A stretch of 64,000 nt of DNA from Dama dama (Eukaryota > Chordata > Mammalia > Artiodactyla > Cervidae), in the NCBI RefSeq assembly GCF_033118175.1, contig NC_083696.1:33961001-34025000 (forward strand), read 5' to 3'. Position 1 is the first letter of the stretch, and each line of letters opens with the position of its first letter. Both the position numbers and the translations under genes were made by a program. The notes beneath the pieces are model-generated. The model had not been told where the DNA came from, did no database searches, and saw only the letters and a program-made list of their open reading frames with translations. Below, one piece after another: positions 22,701-34,389 of the stretch.

Positions 22701-22891
22701 TTTTGACAAGTGCCAATTTGTAGTTGACAGGGCCTCGTCATGGTTATAAATTTGACCATATTGGGAGCTGTGAGGGAAGCCCCAAGAAACTTAGTGTCCT
22801 TAAAATTCAGTTAAATTTTACATTAACATAGCATAACAGCAAAGAACTATTCAGGAAATGAGTCTTAGTAGATATAGACCTCCATTAACAA
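22701..22891 (-). mobile_element. Continuation of possible LTR-type element
   Basis: Follows the right duplication of the L1 and appears continuous with 21580-22007 (GACAAGTGCCAATTTGTAGT). Same uncertainty. Confidence 0.3.
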
Positions 22892-23209
22892 GGTCTTCCC
22901 TGATAGCTCATTTGATGAAGAGTCATCTGCCTGCAGTGCAGAAGACCCCGATTCGATTCCTGGGTAAGAAAGATCCGCTGAAGAAGGGATCGGCTACACA
23001 CTCCAGTATTCTTGGGCTTCCCTTGTGGCTCTGCTGATAAAAATCTGTCTGCCGTGTGGGAGACCTGGGATCAGTCCCTGGGTTGGGAAGATCCCCTGGA
23101 GAAGGGAAAGGTCACCCACTCCAGTGTTCTGGCCTGGAGAATTCCATGGACTGTATAGTCCATGGGTCACAAAGAGTTGGACACAACTAAGCGACTTTCA
23201 CTTTTCGAC
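22892..23209 (+). mobile_element. Dimeric Bov-tA SINE
   Basis: Two tRNA-like heads in tandem: GTCTTCCCTGATAGCTCATT at 22892 and GGGCTTCCCTTGTGGCTCTG at about 23009. A full BovA tail follows, ending GACACAACTAAGCGACTTTC. The short TAACAA repeats at 22886-22891 and 23210-23215 may be the target duplication. Confidence 0.85.
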
Positions 23210-23215
23210 TAACAA

Positions 23216-24751
23216 ACCAGCATTTAACATTCATCGAAACATCTTTTCTTCCCAAAATTACCCTCATTTTTACCAAATATAACCAAATTAAGACTAGTTT
23301 CTTTGCAGAATAAGTCTGGTTACAATAAACTTGGCCTGACAATCTGTATAACCATAATTGATCTTAGACATTTTAGCTTTGCTGAAAATTTTATGAGGAA
23401 TCTTGGACTGAACTTCAGGGCTAGGAGAGTCATGCCAAAAGCTTATCACAGATTTCACCTAACAGATCTATGTGAATTCCTCCCTTGTTAAGGTCTCCAA
23501 AATTTCTTGAGATATCTGTATCTGTTAGTGAGATACTTCCTAAATTATCTGATAAAGCTACTGGAAACCTGAGAGTTTCCAATCTATGGAGGGATCAGAT
23601 AGAAAAAGTAAATGTTTCAACTTTGCTTACAAAAGTATAATTTACCAAATTACTGTAAGTAATTAGTTTGAGGGAAAGGTTTTCCTTACACCTGGAAAAC
23701 AGAGGCTCAAACCAGTAGTTTTTCAGATAGAAACCATGTAAGTTATAAACACATTCACCAGTTCTTTCAGTCCTTTTGTTAATCTTGGTAAAGCCATCAG
23801 GCTTCTCATTGGAATCTTTTCATTTCTTATCTAGTTCAGCATTATGGTCTGAAAATAAGAAACTTGTATTTATCCAAAAGTCCTTTCTATAAATCTTCTT
23901 GAAAAGGAAGTATTTTTGCAAAAGCATCAGAATAAAACGATAACTGCCTATAATGGTAAAAGACTTAAAAAGGCACTTTTAAAATCTGATTACAGTGCAG
24001 TTGACAAAGGAACTTGGTTATGGCTGTGACAACACTTTAAGAGAACTGATAACATTTATCAGAATTTTAGGCACTCCATTTAATTTCAGGATATCTATAT
24101 TAGTAACATTTACCATACTGTATAACCTAAGGGGATTTATTATTTATTCAACAATACCACCCATGCAATTCAACATACCAAATGAACCTTATTAGTTCAA
24201 TATCTGTCTCTAAGATGTTTGAGAAGCCTTCTAAAGCATCCCAAAGTTAGCTAGTGGTCAAAAGTGCTTCATTAGAATTTGATTTAGGAAGTTTTGTCAA
24301 TAAATATCAAAGGGATTTAGGACACTCAGATAGGACCATAAGTCACTGTGAAATAGTAGTTACTTAGCCAAAGTAACAATTAAATACTTGAAGGGAAAAT
24401 GTAGAACAGATCATTTAAGAGGTAAAGAAACTTGAAAACCAGTTATCAAAGGCAATTTAACATCTTCAGAAAACTTGTCTCTTTTTTAACAGAAAAGCCA
24501 AATTTAAGTTCTACACCAGCTTACTTTTAATTTACTCAACTAAACTTACCACCTAATTTATTTTAGCACAGTTTTAACTTTAAAGTTGTTGAATATCTGG
24601 AGAGATCCTAAAATATAATCATTTCTGAAAGTTCACCTAAAGCTCTTTATCTCATTTGTATTTTGTTTCCTTAAAATTTTTTCCACATTGAGTTAGTTTT
24701 CTTGTCAGCAGATTTGTAACAGATAGAATAAGGTCTTATTTGACCTCTAAT
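23216..24751. other. Intronic DNA, possible decayed repeat
   Basis: AT-rich, no exon found. The texture (GATCTTAGACATTTTAGCTT, ATGCCAAAAGCTTATCACAG) suggests internal sequence of the same old element that flanks it at 21580-22891. I cannot name it, and no conserved frame is visible. Confidence 0.3.
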
Positions 24752-24762
24752 AAACCTAGGTA

Positions 24763-24975
24763 CAGGGCTTCCCTGGTGGCTCAGATGGTAAAGAATCTGC
24801 CTGCAATGCAGGAGACCCGGGTTTGACCCCTGGGTTGGGAAGATCCCCTGGAGAAGGGAAGGGCAAGCCACTCCAGTATTAAAGCCTGGAGAATTTCATG
24901 CACAGAGGAGCCTGGTGGGCTACAGTCCATGGAGTCATAAAGAGTCTGACATGACTGAACAGCTGTTACACACAC
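24763..24975 (+). mobile_element. Bov-tA SINE
   Basis: Plus-strand SINE with tRNA-like head GGGCTTCCCTGGTGGCTCAG and an ACACAC tail. Exact duplication AAACCTAGGTA at 24752-24762 and 24976-24986. Confidence 0.96.
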
Positions 24976-24986
24976 AAACCTAGGTA

Positions 24987-25899
24987 TAACAGAAATATTA
25001 TACTTAACATTGATAAGCCTAGACATATCTATATTAATTAAACAAACAAGCTTAAGCCACCTTCAGTAACAGATATCAGTTCAGTACTGAGTATTTCTTA
25101 GATCATGGATCCTAAAATTTATCTTGGCCAGTTTTTTATATATTTAGATTTAATTTATAAGCTCTGTCTTTTTTTTTTTTAAGCTCTTACTTTCAAGTCA
25201 ACTAAAGCAATTCATTTACAAGTTAACTTTTACACAGAGATTGAACCAGAAATCTCAGTTTTTTTCCACTTGAGTTCAAAAGGCTTTTTCCCCACTCCCC
25301 ACTTTTTTTTTCCTGAGTTCCTGGGTACCGGGGACTGTGTCCCCACTCAGTTGTTTGTCATGAAGCATCCCAACCCTGTAGCCTACAGGCCAGGTCTTGG
25401 AGCTTGTGAGCTCAGATGTCAGCTTCAGCAATATTCACATCACTGAATTTTCCCCAGTATGTCTGTCACCAGTGTGTGTCCCCAGGGTGAACCGCATCCA
25501 CCCCTCACCTTTGCAGGAAACCCTCTGAGACGAGCAGATAGATATAGTTCAGGTTTCTATCAAATTACTGCTTTTTCCCTTGCCCTGGTATATGTGAGAT
25601 TTTGTGTTCAGCCTTTAAGAGTGAGATCGCTATTTCCCGCAGTCCTGTGGGGCTCCTGCAATTAAGTAAGCCCCACTAACCTTCAAAGCCAAATGCTCTG
25701 GTGGCTCATCTGCACCTGTGGGTTAGGGGGCCTGACTTGGGACTCAGAACTCTCATTCCTCTGGGAGAACCTCTGAAATATAATTACTCTCCAATTTGTG
25801 GGTCATGCACCTGGGGAGTTTGGGATTTGGGATTTGACTATATCATAAGTCCACCCCTTCCACTCATGTCTTTAGTTGTAGAAGATCTTTTCTGATAGG
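24987..25899. other. Intronic DNA, possibly an old L1 5' region
   Basis: No exon found. 25320-25870 is more GC-rich (GGGGACTGTGTCCCCACTCA, GTGGGTTAGGGGGCCTGACT) and may be the antisense 5' region of an old L1, continuous with the next feature. Tentative. Confidence 0.3.
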
Positions 25900-26127
25900 A
25901 TCTAGTCTTCTTCATCGTTTTTTGTTTTTGTGTTTGTTTTTTTAAACATATTAGTCTCTTAAATCATGTAGAAAACAAAAAGTATAGTCACATGCCATAG
26001 TTACAATAGTACAGGCTTTTATAATTACCCATTTATTGTAATGTTTGTTTCCCCACGTGGCTTTGAGTTACTGTCTGATGTTCTTTTTACCTTCCCAGCA
26101 CTATCTTAAGCATTTCTGGCAGGTCTG

Positions 26128-26248
26128 CTCCTGCTGCTGCTAAGTCACTTCAGTCGTGTCCGACTCTGTGTGACCCCATAGACTGCAGCCCCCATCCCTG
26201 GGATTCTCCAGGCAAGAACACTGGAGTGGGTTGCCATTTCCTTCTCCA
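26128..26248 (-). mobile_element. 5'-truncated Bov-tA / BovA SINE
   Basis: Only the BovA portion is present (CTAAGTCACTTCAGTCGTGT to GGGTTGCCATTTCCTTCTCC). Exact duplication TCTGGCAGGTCTG at 26115-26127 and 26249-26261. Confidence 0.95.
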
Positions 26249-27433
26249 TCTGGCAGGTCTGGTGCTCACTAACTCCTTCAGATTTTGTTTTTCTGGGAAT
26301 GTCTTGAGTTTTCACTCACTTTTGAAGGAGAGTTTTGCCGCTTACAAGATTCTTGGTTGAAAGTTTTTTTTATTCTTTTAGTATTTTTAGTATTTCAGCC
26401 GACCATCTTCTGGCCTTCCAAGTTTCTGCTCATGATCTTATTGAGGATCCTTGTATATGATGACTTGCTTCCTCTTGCTGCTTTTATGATTTTCCCTTTT
26501 GATAATTTATTATAATTGCTGTAAGTCTTTCTTGAATCCATCTTACTTGGAGTTCTTTAAGCTTCTTAGATGTTTATAGTCATATCTTTCATCAGATTTG
26601 GGAAGTTTTTAGTTATTATTTCTTCATACAGTCTGTCACTTTCTCTTTCTTTTCTCCCCCTAAGACTCCTACAATGTGTCTGTTGTCCTGCTTGATGGTG
26701 TCCCACAGGTCCCTTAGGCTCTGTTTGTATTTCTTTAATCTCTTTCTTTCTGTTTCTTAGCCTAGATAATTTCTGTTTCCGTGTCTTTAAGTTTATTGAT
26801 TCTTTCTTCTGCATGCACAGCTCTGCCTTTCAGTCTCTCTAATGAATGTGGTGTTTCAGTTATTGTACTTTTTAGCTCCAGAATTTCTTTTTGGTATCTT
26901 TTAGGTTTTTTAATCTCTACTTATATCTCCATTTTGTTTACACATTATTTTAAAGTCTTTGTCTAATGTAACTGCCATAAATAAATCTTTTCCAGGAACA
27001 GTTTCTGTTGATTTTTTTTCCTTTCAATGGTTTATACTTTCCTATTTCTTTTATGCCTTGTAATTTTTTTTTGGTGGAATATGAATCTAGTGCTGAGTCT
27101 AACATTTGAGTGTAGTAATGTGGTAACTCTGGAAATCAGATTCTCCACCTTCTGGGGATTGGTATTTTCTTATTACTATTTTGGGGTTTTTTTAATTGTT
27201 ATCAGCTGTCTGTTTCACAGACCAACATAACATGTAAGCTTAGTGTCTTAGATGTTTAATGAGCCTTTCCTTAGGCATTTGTAGTCACTTTCTAAATTTC
27301 CCCCTATAGGCAATTGTTTTTTAGTGGCCTGTTTTTTAATGTCTGGTTCTTAAAAATGGAAAAGCAAAAAATGAAGTGGGTGTGGGGAGAGGACTAGCCT
27401 TTTAAATCCACTGGAAGTCACTTCAGCTGGAGC

Positions 27434-27479
27434 GGGGGGGGGGGGGGGGGGGGGGGAGGGGGGGGGCGGGGCGGGGGGG
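27434..27479 (+). repeat. Poly-G tract, potential G-quadruplex
   Basis: 23 G, A, 9 G, C, 4 G, C, 7 G. Every run exceeds three G, so one or several quadruplexes can be drawn on the + strand, which is also the GKAP1 RNA strand. Exact length is likely uncertain in any assembly. Confidence 0.9.
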
Positions 27480-27835
27480 CTTACAACAATGAGGGGGAAG
27501 TGCAGCAACAGTGGCTGCCTGTCTGTCTGTCTCTTGGTCTGCATCTCTGTGAAGAGAAACAATAATTAGTGACCAGAGCACAGGTCCCCACTATTTGGAG
27601 GAGAAGTTCCTTTCTGCCCACCCTGGCTCCCATATGTTGTGTCCAGGCTACTCCAGGAACATGCACACAGCTCTCTACCACATCACTAAGGGTGGTGGAT
27701 GGGTAGTTGCTACTGTACTGAGATATAAAATTGACCAAACTTTACTGCAGTTTACCACCCAAGTGTTCCCTTGAAATTCGCAAGCCTTCAACAGACTTCA
27801 GAGTTCCAAAATAGTTGTTTCAAAATCAGATTCTG

Positions 27836-27850
27836 AAAAAAAAAAAAAAA
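27836..27850 (+). mobile_element. Poly(A)-only insertion
   Basis: A run of about 15-18 A lies between AAATCAGATTCTG (27823-27835) and AAATCAGATTCTG (27851-27863). The upstream junction TTTC/AAAA resembles an L1 endonuclease site. Confidence 0.7.
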
Positions 27851-27940
27851 AAATCAGATTCTGCCAGTGCAGTTATTGTCTATGTGAGGACTTGGGTTGC
27901 TGGTGCTTCCTACTCTGCCATCTTCACAGAATCTTCTCCA

Positions 27941-28200
27941 TGATCTAATTTTAAGTTAATTTTTATGTGTAATGTAAAGAGTTCACATTCAGTTTTTGCA
28001 TGTTTATATCCAGTTTTCCCAGAACGATTTGTTTAAAACAGTTTTATTTTAATGAAGTACCTTGACACTTTCATAAAAAATTAACCATAAATGTGAAGGT
28101 TTATGTCCTATCTCTCAATTTTGTTCCAATGATCTATACAGCTATACTTGCACAAATACCATACTGTCTTTTTAACTATATTCTTGAGACATAATAGGTG
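27941..28200 (-). mobile_element. Old L1 ORF2 C-terminal remnant
   Basis: Minus-strand old L1: TTTGTTCCAATGATCTATAC and AAATACCATACTGTCTTTTT match the antisense pattern of the younger L1 near 4450-4490. No frame. Confidence 0.6.
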
Positions 28201-29318
28201 CTCAAAATTTTAGTTAAATTGAAATTGACTCTGCCAGGAAAATGTTGCAGGGAAGAGAACACTTACTCTGCTGCAGTGGGTGAATCACTGGAGTTACCTG
28301 GTAGCACTGAGGGTCCTCGGGGGTTGTGCGGCAGTCAAAAGTGTGGATGACAGAAGATTTATGTATATATACATATGCATATAGATGCAGGGATGTGTCC
28401 TGTGTGTATATACACATTAAAGGTTCTGACGTCCCTTTACATTTTTTATTCCATCTAAAACTTCTTTTAACCAAAAGAATTAAATTTCAGCTGATTCCTC
28501 AAGAGAAAGAGAAGGACTCCAAAGGGAAGAAACTACTCTACCTTATGTATATCACAAACAAACCAAAATATGACACTCTCATTTTCTTCTAAATCCTTGG
28601 ATCATATCACTCTGAAACTATTGTAAACATTTAGTGGAAATTACCAGTGTTTATGCTTTTAACCTTAATTTCTGGATTCCAGCCTGTATATAAGTCTTTG
28701 TGAAGGAGGGGTAACTTTGACAATACAACTTTTAAATTTGCATATTCTGAGGTAAATCATGCAGTTTCTACTCAAAAATAACTTTTCCAGAGGTTTTGAA
28801 CTTAAGTTATTCTCTTATTTTTTCTGTTTCTCATACATACATAACTCAGTTAACTGTCTTTTGTGGCTGGAATAGCTGTTTTCGTATTTTCTCTTCTGAC
28901 TTACTGTTAGTGTTTAATAATTGGGGGCTTATAAAATTAAATGAAAAGTTCTAATTTTGATTATTTGGACAGAAAATTGACATTGAATTGCCTAGACTTA
29001 TTAAAGAATATGTGTTCTTACACATGCTGCATTTTTGTCTTTTTTCTTTTGAGGTGTGCATGTTGTGAGAGGTGGGGTGGTATGTGGTTTATTTATTTTT
29101 GTTTCATTTCTCTAGTTTCCTATCAAGGTGTCTTTTGAGAACTTCTGTCCTTAGGCTGAAAAGAAAGTTTATGCCTCACTAAAGAAAAAACATCAAAGAC
29201 AAAATTTAGGATAGGCATGCTGGTAAATGGTAGTAGCCATCAAAAAATAGAAGACAAAAAGACTGGAGTTGCAGTCTTTAAAGTAGTGAAATCCAGAGGC
29301 TGATTAGTTGCCATCATT
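28201..29318. other. Intronic DNA, nothing recognised
   Basis: No GKAP1 exon, RNA gene or clear repeat found. A short alternating TATATACATATGCATATA stretch lies near 28364. Confidence 0.4.
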
Positions 29319-29329
29319 ATGCTATACCT

Positions 29330-29540
29330 GACTTTCCCAGTAGCTCAGCAGTAAAGAATCTGCCTGCAGTGTGGGAGAGGCAGGTTTGATCCTGGGTCAG
29401 GAGAAGATCCCGTGGAGTAGGAAATGGCAACTCACTCCAGTATTCTTGCCTGAAAATCCCATGGACAGAGGAGCCTGGTATGCTAAAGTCCATGGGGTCA
29501 CAAAAAAGTTAGACATAACTTAGCAACTAAACAACAACAA
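29330..29540 (+). mobile_element. Bov-tA SINE
   Basis: Plus-strand SINE with head ACTTTCCCAGTAGCTCAGCA and AACAACAACA tail. Duplication ATGCTATACCT at 29319-29329 and ATGCTGTACCT at 29541-29551 (one mismatch). Confidence 0.94.
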
Positions 29541-29551
29541 ATGCTGTACCT

Positions 29552-30299
29552 TCCATAGAAGCTCAGCGGTATTTTAAGCATTTTTGTATTCATTGCTTTG
29601 AAATGAAATGTTATCAGAATATACTGGAAGTATTTTATGAAGCAGATTTAGAGTTCTATCTATACCACTTAGCAGAAGAATCACTCATGGGTAAGTTAAA
29701 CTTCTTGTGACCATGATTATTTTCTGGGGAAATTATTCTTGCTCTATCAGTTTCTTAATGATGTTAATGAGATTCAAATAAATGGATGTTTCTGTAAGTG
29801 TTTTGAAATATAAAGTGCTCTACAAGCATTTTAAATATCATTTGTGTATATTAAGCACTGATACATAAGTTTTTTTTCTTTCAAACTCTTTCTAAGATAA
29901 TGTAAAAGGAAGTGGATGGACAGTCATAGAACTGTTGGGTCATTTGCTCACAAATACAATTGAAATGGGTAAAATAGGGAATATTAAAGCTCAAGAATGT
30001 GGGACATAGGGAAAACCTATAAGAGAGAAAGGAGCATTTTCTTCAGTCTGTCTTATGACAGGAAAGGAAATGATACTTTTCTTGGAGAACATATAAAATC
30101 TGTAATTTTACATAGTTGAGTAGATTGTGATAAAAGTATCTCTTTATCATTCATGTGTAAAATATGTGTAAAAATTATTTTCAAATATACTGTAAAACTT
30201 TGAGTAATACAAGGCTAGAGTAGTTAGGGCAGTGTAGTATGGCATAAGGGTAGATATGTAGGTGACAAAGTAAAGTTGAGTCTATAGAAAGAAGCTTTA
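29552..30299. other. Intronic DNA, nothing recognised
   Basis: AT-rich; no exon or nameable repeat found. Confidence 0.4.
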
Positions 30300-31620
30300 A
30301 TATTTATGTTGAATTAATTTTGAACAAGAATGTCAAGATAAGTTCAATGGGAAAATAATAATCTTCTTAACAAATAATGCTAGGTAGCCACATGCAAAAG
30401 AAAGAATTTGGACCCCTTCTACATATCATACACAAAAAATAACTCAGATTAGAAACTTAAATGTAAGAGCTAAAGTTATAAAATTCTTAGAAGAAAATAT
30501 AGAAGTAAATCTTGGTGACCCTGAGTTAGGCAGTGATTTCTTGGATAAATTGGACTTTGTCAAAAGTAAAACTTTTATGATACCAAGGATACTTTTCACA
30601 TCAAGAATGTGAAAAGACAAGCCACAGAATGGGAGAAAATATGTGCAAGTCATGTTGTTTTTAGAATATATAAAGAACTCCTACAACTCAGAAATAAAAA
30701 GTAACCCAATTAAAACTTGGGCAAAATATCTGAATAAACATTTTTCCAAAAAGTTATACAAATGTCCAGTAAGCACATGAAAAGATACATAGCACAATTA
30801 GCCATCAGAGAAATACAGTTCAGAACAACAATGAATCTCATTCACACACATTTCACAGTCACGGTAGTATTTATAATTTAAAGAGATGCATAATAACAGG
30901 TGTTGGTGAGAATGTGGTGAAATTAGAACCCTCATACATTAGTACATTGATAGGCTGTAAAATAGTACAGTCACTTTGGAAAACTATTTGGCAGTTTTTC
31001 AGATGGTTACACAGAGTTACCATATGTCCCAGAAAATCTACTTCTAGATATATACCTGGATATGTAAGAGATCTGAAAACATGTCCACACAAAAACTTGT
31101 TGCATGAATGTTTATAGCAGCAATATTCACAGTAGCCAAAAGAAGGAACAGTTCAAATGCCCATCAACTGATGAATGGAGAAATAAAATATGGTGTATCA
31201 ATTAATGGGATATTATTTGGCAGTAAGGAATGAAGTGCTGATAGATGCTATCATATGGATGAACCTTAAAAACATTTTGCTAAGTGAAAGAAGTCAGTCA
31301 CAAAAGACCTTATTCTATATGATTCCATTTATATCAGATATCCAGAATAGTCAAATATATACAGACAGAAAGTAGATCAGTGTTGCCTAGAGAACAACTG
31401 AAGAGGGCAGAGATTAGGAGAGAATGGGAGATGATGCTAGGAAATTGTGGGTTTCTTTTTGGGCTGATGAAACTTTTTGAATGAGTTATGGCTATACAAC
31501 TCTATGAGTATATTTAAAAAAATGTGCTAATTAAATGAATAAATTGTATGGTACATGGATAAAAATAATTGAAAAATAAAGCAATACCCAACTCAAAAAT
31601 GTAAAGAAAAGGACATTTGC
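30300..31620 (+). mobile_element. Old L1 ORF2 end and 3' UTR (plus strand)
   Basis: Plus-strand old L1 with landmarks in order: AAAATTCTTAGAAGAAAATA, GACTTTGTCAAAAGTAAAAC, 'gccatcagagaaatacagttcag', 'aatggagaaataaaatatggtgta', and AAGTGAAAGAAGTCAGTCAC. It ends about 170 bp before the GKAP1 exon. Confidence 0.75.
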
Positions 31621-31789
31621 ATACGTGTTTCTGCTGATTATCACCTGAAGATAGAGAAGAATCAGATGGTTGATTGTCTCTTGATTATAATTTTTCTTTC
31701 ATTCTCTATCCTTCTAGTGGCCAATTAGGTTTATTAAATGTGTGCACTTTTGTGTTGATTGATAGTGAATCTTAATTCATTTTTGACAG

Positions 31790-31942
31790 GAATTGAGTTC
31801 TTCTCAGACTTTGTCACATGATGGAGGATTCTTCAATAGACTGGAAGATGATGTTCATAAAATTCTTACTAGAGAAAAAAGAAGAGAACAGCTAACAGAA
31901 TATAATGGAACAGATAATTACACAGCTCATGAGCACAACCAG
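31790..31942 (+). CDS. GKAP1: GKAP1 internal coding exon (about residues 196-246)
   Basis: A 153 bp phase-0 exon of 51 codons, starting ELSSSQTLSHDGGFFNRLED and ending TDNYTAHEHNQ. It matches the central part of GKAP1 as I remember it. The acceptor is TTTTGACAG. GKAP1 (GKAP42) anchors cGMP-dependent protein kinase I-alpha at the Golgi and has been linked to insulin-receptor-substrate signalling. The encoded part is charged (REKRREQ) and precedes the C-terminal coiled coil. The odd point is the donor: the exon must end CAG at 31942 to join in frame with the next exon, so the intron begins GCATGT, a GC rather than GT donor. A GT four bases further (31947) would shift the frame. Confidence 0.93.
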
Positions 31943-32631
31943 GCATGTAAAATAGAAAATTCTCTTTAAATCACAGTGAATTTTTTTTTCATTTTTTAAA
32001 AATGTAAACAGTGGAATTCAATTATGATTGTATAGAACTATAGTTTTAGTGTATTATCTTAGTCATTATTACACATAGATATTTATATTAAAAAGTGTGA
32101 GGTACTTTATTAATTGGTTAATATTTATTGAGCATGTACTATAATGCTTGGTATTGTTCGGCATCAATATCGGGGAGTGGGAATATCAAGATGGTTAAGA
32201 CCATCCTTGACTTGGACACTCAGGGTAGTTGGGGATAGGAGGAAGTAGACTGTAAAGAGAATGTCACTCAGCATGATGAAGGATTTAAGAGAGAGATGAA
32301 CAATTTAAAAAAAAAGTTTTTAAATAGAAAAGGTAATAGACCACTCCTTGGGTAATTGGGAAAGGTATATAAAGAAGTAACATTTGCAATGGATTTTGAA
32401 TGCAAATAACTGTATAAACTGAGAAATAGAGAAAAACCTAAGGGAACTGCAAGAGCAATGGCCCAGAGCTATGAAAAGCCTTTAGACTGAATATTCAGGA
32501 AATTGAAATATTATGCATCTAAGAAGTAAAGACTTAAGTGAGTGTGAGATAACATGATTAGAGAAATAGATTGGAATTAGGTTATAAGGGTCTTTTAATG
32601 TGAAAATAAGAAGTTAGAATTTTGTCCTGCA

Positions 32632-32770
32632 GACCAGGGGTTGCAAACTATATAGTTGGTCTGCAGGCTCACAAGCTAAGAATGGTACTCAATTTTAAAA
32701 TACTGTTTGGAAAAATACAGAAAAAACCCAAAAGATATTATCACATAGAGACCTCTGAGTTTGCATTTAT
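32632..32770. mobile_element. DNA transposon remnant, relative of 15695-15905
   Basis: Starts CCAGGGGTTGCAAACTATAT and contains ACAAGCTAAGAATGGTACTC, the opposite end of the element family seen at 15695. Partial and old. Confidence 0.5.
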
Positions 32771-34389
32771 TTTTCCTACCATAAACCACGAGTCTTCTGT
32801 TTTACTTCCTCTTAAACTATGAATCTGTTTTTTACCTTCTGTTGACCTCTAGTCTATCAATAACTGTCCTCTCAGCCGGGAGCGTGTGATAAGTAATTTC
32901 AGTCATGTCCCCATGAGCGCTCCCCTGACTTCCTTGACTTTCTGGCATTCCCGTCATGTCAGTATGCAGCATTTGCTCTCACAGTACTGTCTGCCTGCGC
33001 TATTACAATTTAATTTTTGTTTAACCAGGTATTGCTGGACAATACTCCTTCCTGTTTATATTCTCTTCTGAAAATCAGTGCTGTGTAACTTCTGCCATAT
33101 CCTCATTTCTACTTAATGGTGGTTTGATTCATTTTTTTTTTAACTTTAATAAATTCCTTCCAGTGGCTATTTCAAATTGAAAAGCCCATTTTCCATCCTT
33201 TTACTGTCTTCAATGGATGTTAGTTTTTTGTTTCCTCTGATAAATTCAGTCATTCAACAAATTAAACACTTAAACTGTGTTGTTATATAGGACACACAAA
33301 CGGAGCCAGACTCTTAAGAATTTTTTATTCCAATGCAGCAATAATATCGCCTTATAAAAACACTATCACATGAAAATTTATTTTTGGCTTAGTATGGGAC
33401 ATCCTTGCCTGCCCTCAGATACTTGTGAGCTTCTTCCTTTCTAGCACTGAATTAAATTTGGTGTTTTCCTGAGTTGCCTTGACTGTCAAATTTTGTGTAC
33501 AATGCAAGCAGACATGTTAACATTTATAGGTAGTGTATTTGTTTCCTCTTTTTACGTTGATTTTTATTTTCCCTTTTGTGGTTTATATCTTATTCTTTAA
33601 GCCATCTCAGATCATTGTAAGAATCATATTAATATACTCAAGCAAGTGATTAGGTGTTTCAGATCTTTTGTAGAGCAAAGCTGGGTACACATAAGTTAAA
33701 TTATTAATTAATGTTAATGATATTTTAAAGTCAAAGTGATAATGCAGTGTAGTAGAAAGAGAATAATCTCAAATCAAACAAGCCTAATAACACAAAATAT
33801 AGCACTGCAGTTTATCAGCTCTGTTATGTTGGAATGAAATTACCTGCCTTTCATGCACTGTTATTATGAAAGTTAGCAATTATGGTGTAAAATATTAGAG
33901 CATTTATACACAGCATATGCTTAATAGATCATTGTTTTTGTACACAGTAGGAGAAGTGGAAAGTCAAAAAAAAGGTAATTCATAGGAATGGAGATAAGAG
34001 ATGGCTTTCTTAAGAGAAAATAATTTTTGAATTGGAATTTAAGAGAGTAGAATTTGAACATACGGAGGTGAGGGAGGAGAAGCTGGAATGCCATGAATAA
34101 AAGGATGGAAGCAGTAAAGTATAAACCAGTTTAATACAATATTCATTGAGGAGTATAGTGTAAGTTTGGCACAGTGGGTTTGGAAGGATTGTGGAGGACT
34201 TAAAAGCCTGATTTATGATTTTGTCAGGAGATAGAAAAGAATAATTTTTTAAAGTTTTTGAGCAGAAGACAAAGTTCTACATGGTAATATTAATTTCACT
34301 GCAGTGCCTAGGAATAACTGAAGGAAGGTGAAAACTAGAGATGGGAATCAGACAGTGGGCAGTATGGGGAGGATGTAGAAGAGCAGGAA

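Larger units (their letters stand above)
25900..27940 (-). mobile_element. Ancient L1, ORF1 and 5' region (minus strand)
   Basis: Reverse-orientation old L1. The ORF1 region lies around 26280-26850: a minus frame at 26566-26814 contains 'YEEIITKNFPNLMKDM', resembling L1 ORF1p. The 5' end lies near 27900-27940, where rc reads AGATTCTGTGAAGATGGCAG, a typical L1 start. A SINE (26128-26248), a poly-G tract (27434-27479) and a poly(A)-only insertion (27836-27850) interrupt it. Confidence 0.6.

Noticed and set aside
25158..25187. Fourth poly(A)-only insertion (TAAGCTCT around a T-run)
   Set aside because: The repeat is only 8 bp and three extra bases separate it from the T-run, so the fit is too weak.
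28480..28592. Possible upstream GKAP1 exon (KEKDSKGKK-like frame)
   Set aside because: The residues do not match the GKAP1 region expected upstream of ELSSSQ, and no suitable splice acceptor and donor pair was seen.
31943..31946. Extending the exon to a GT donor at 31947
   Set aside because: It adds four bases and puts the next exon, which matches GKAP1 from its first codon, out of frame.
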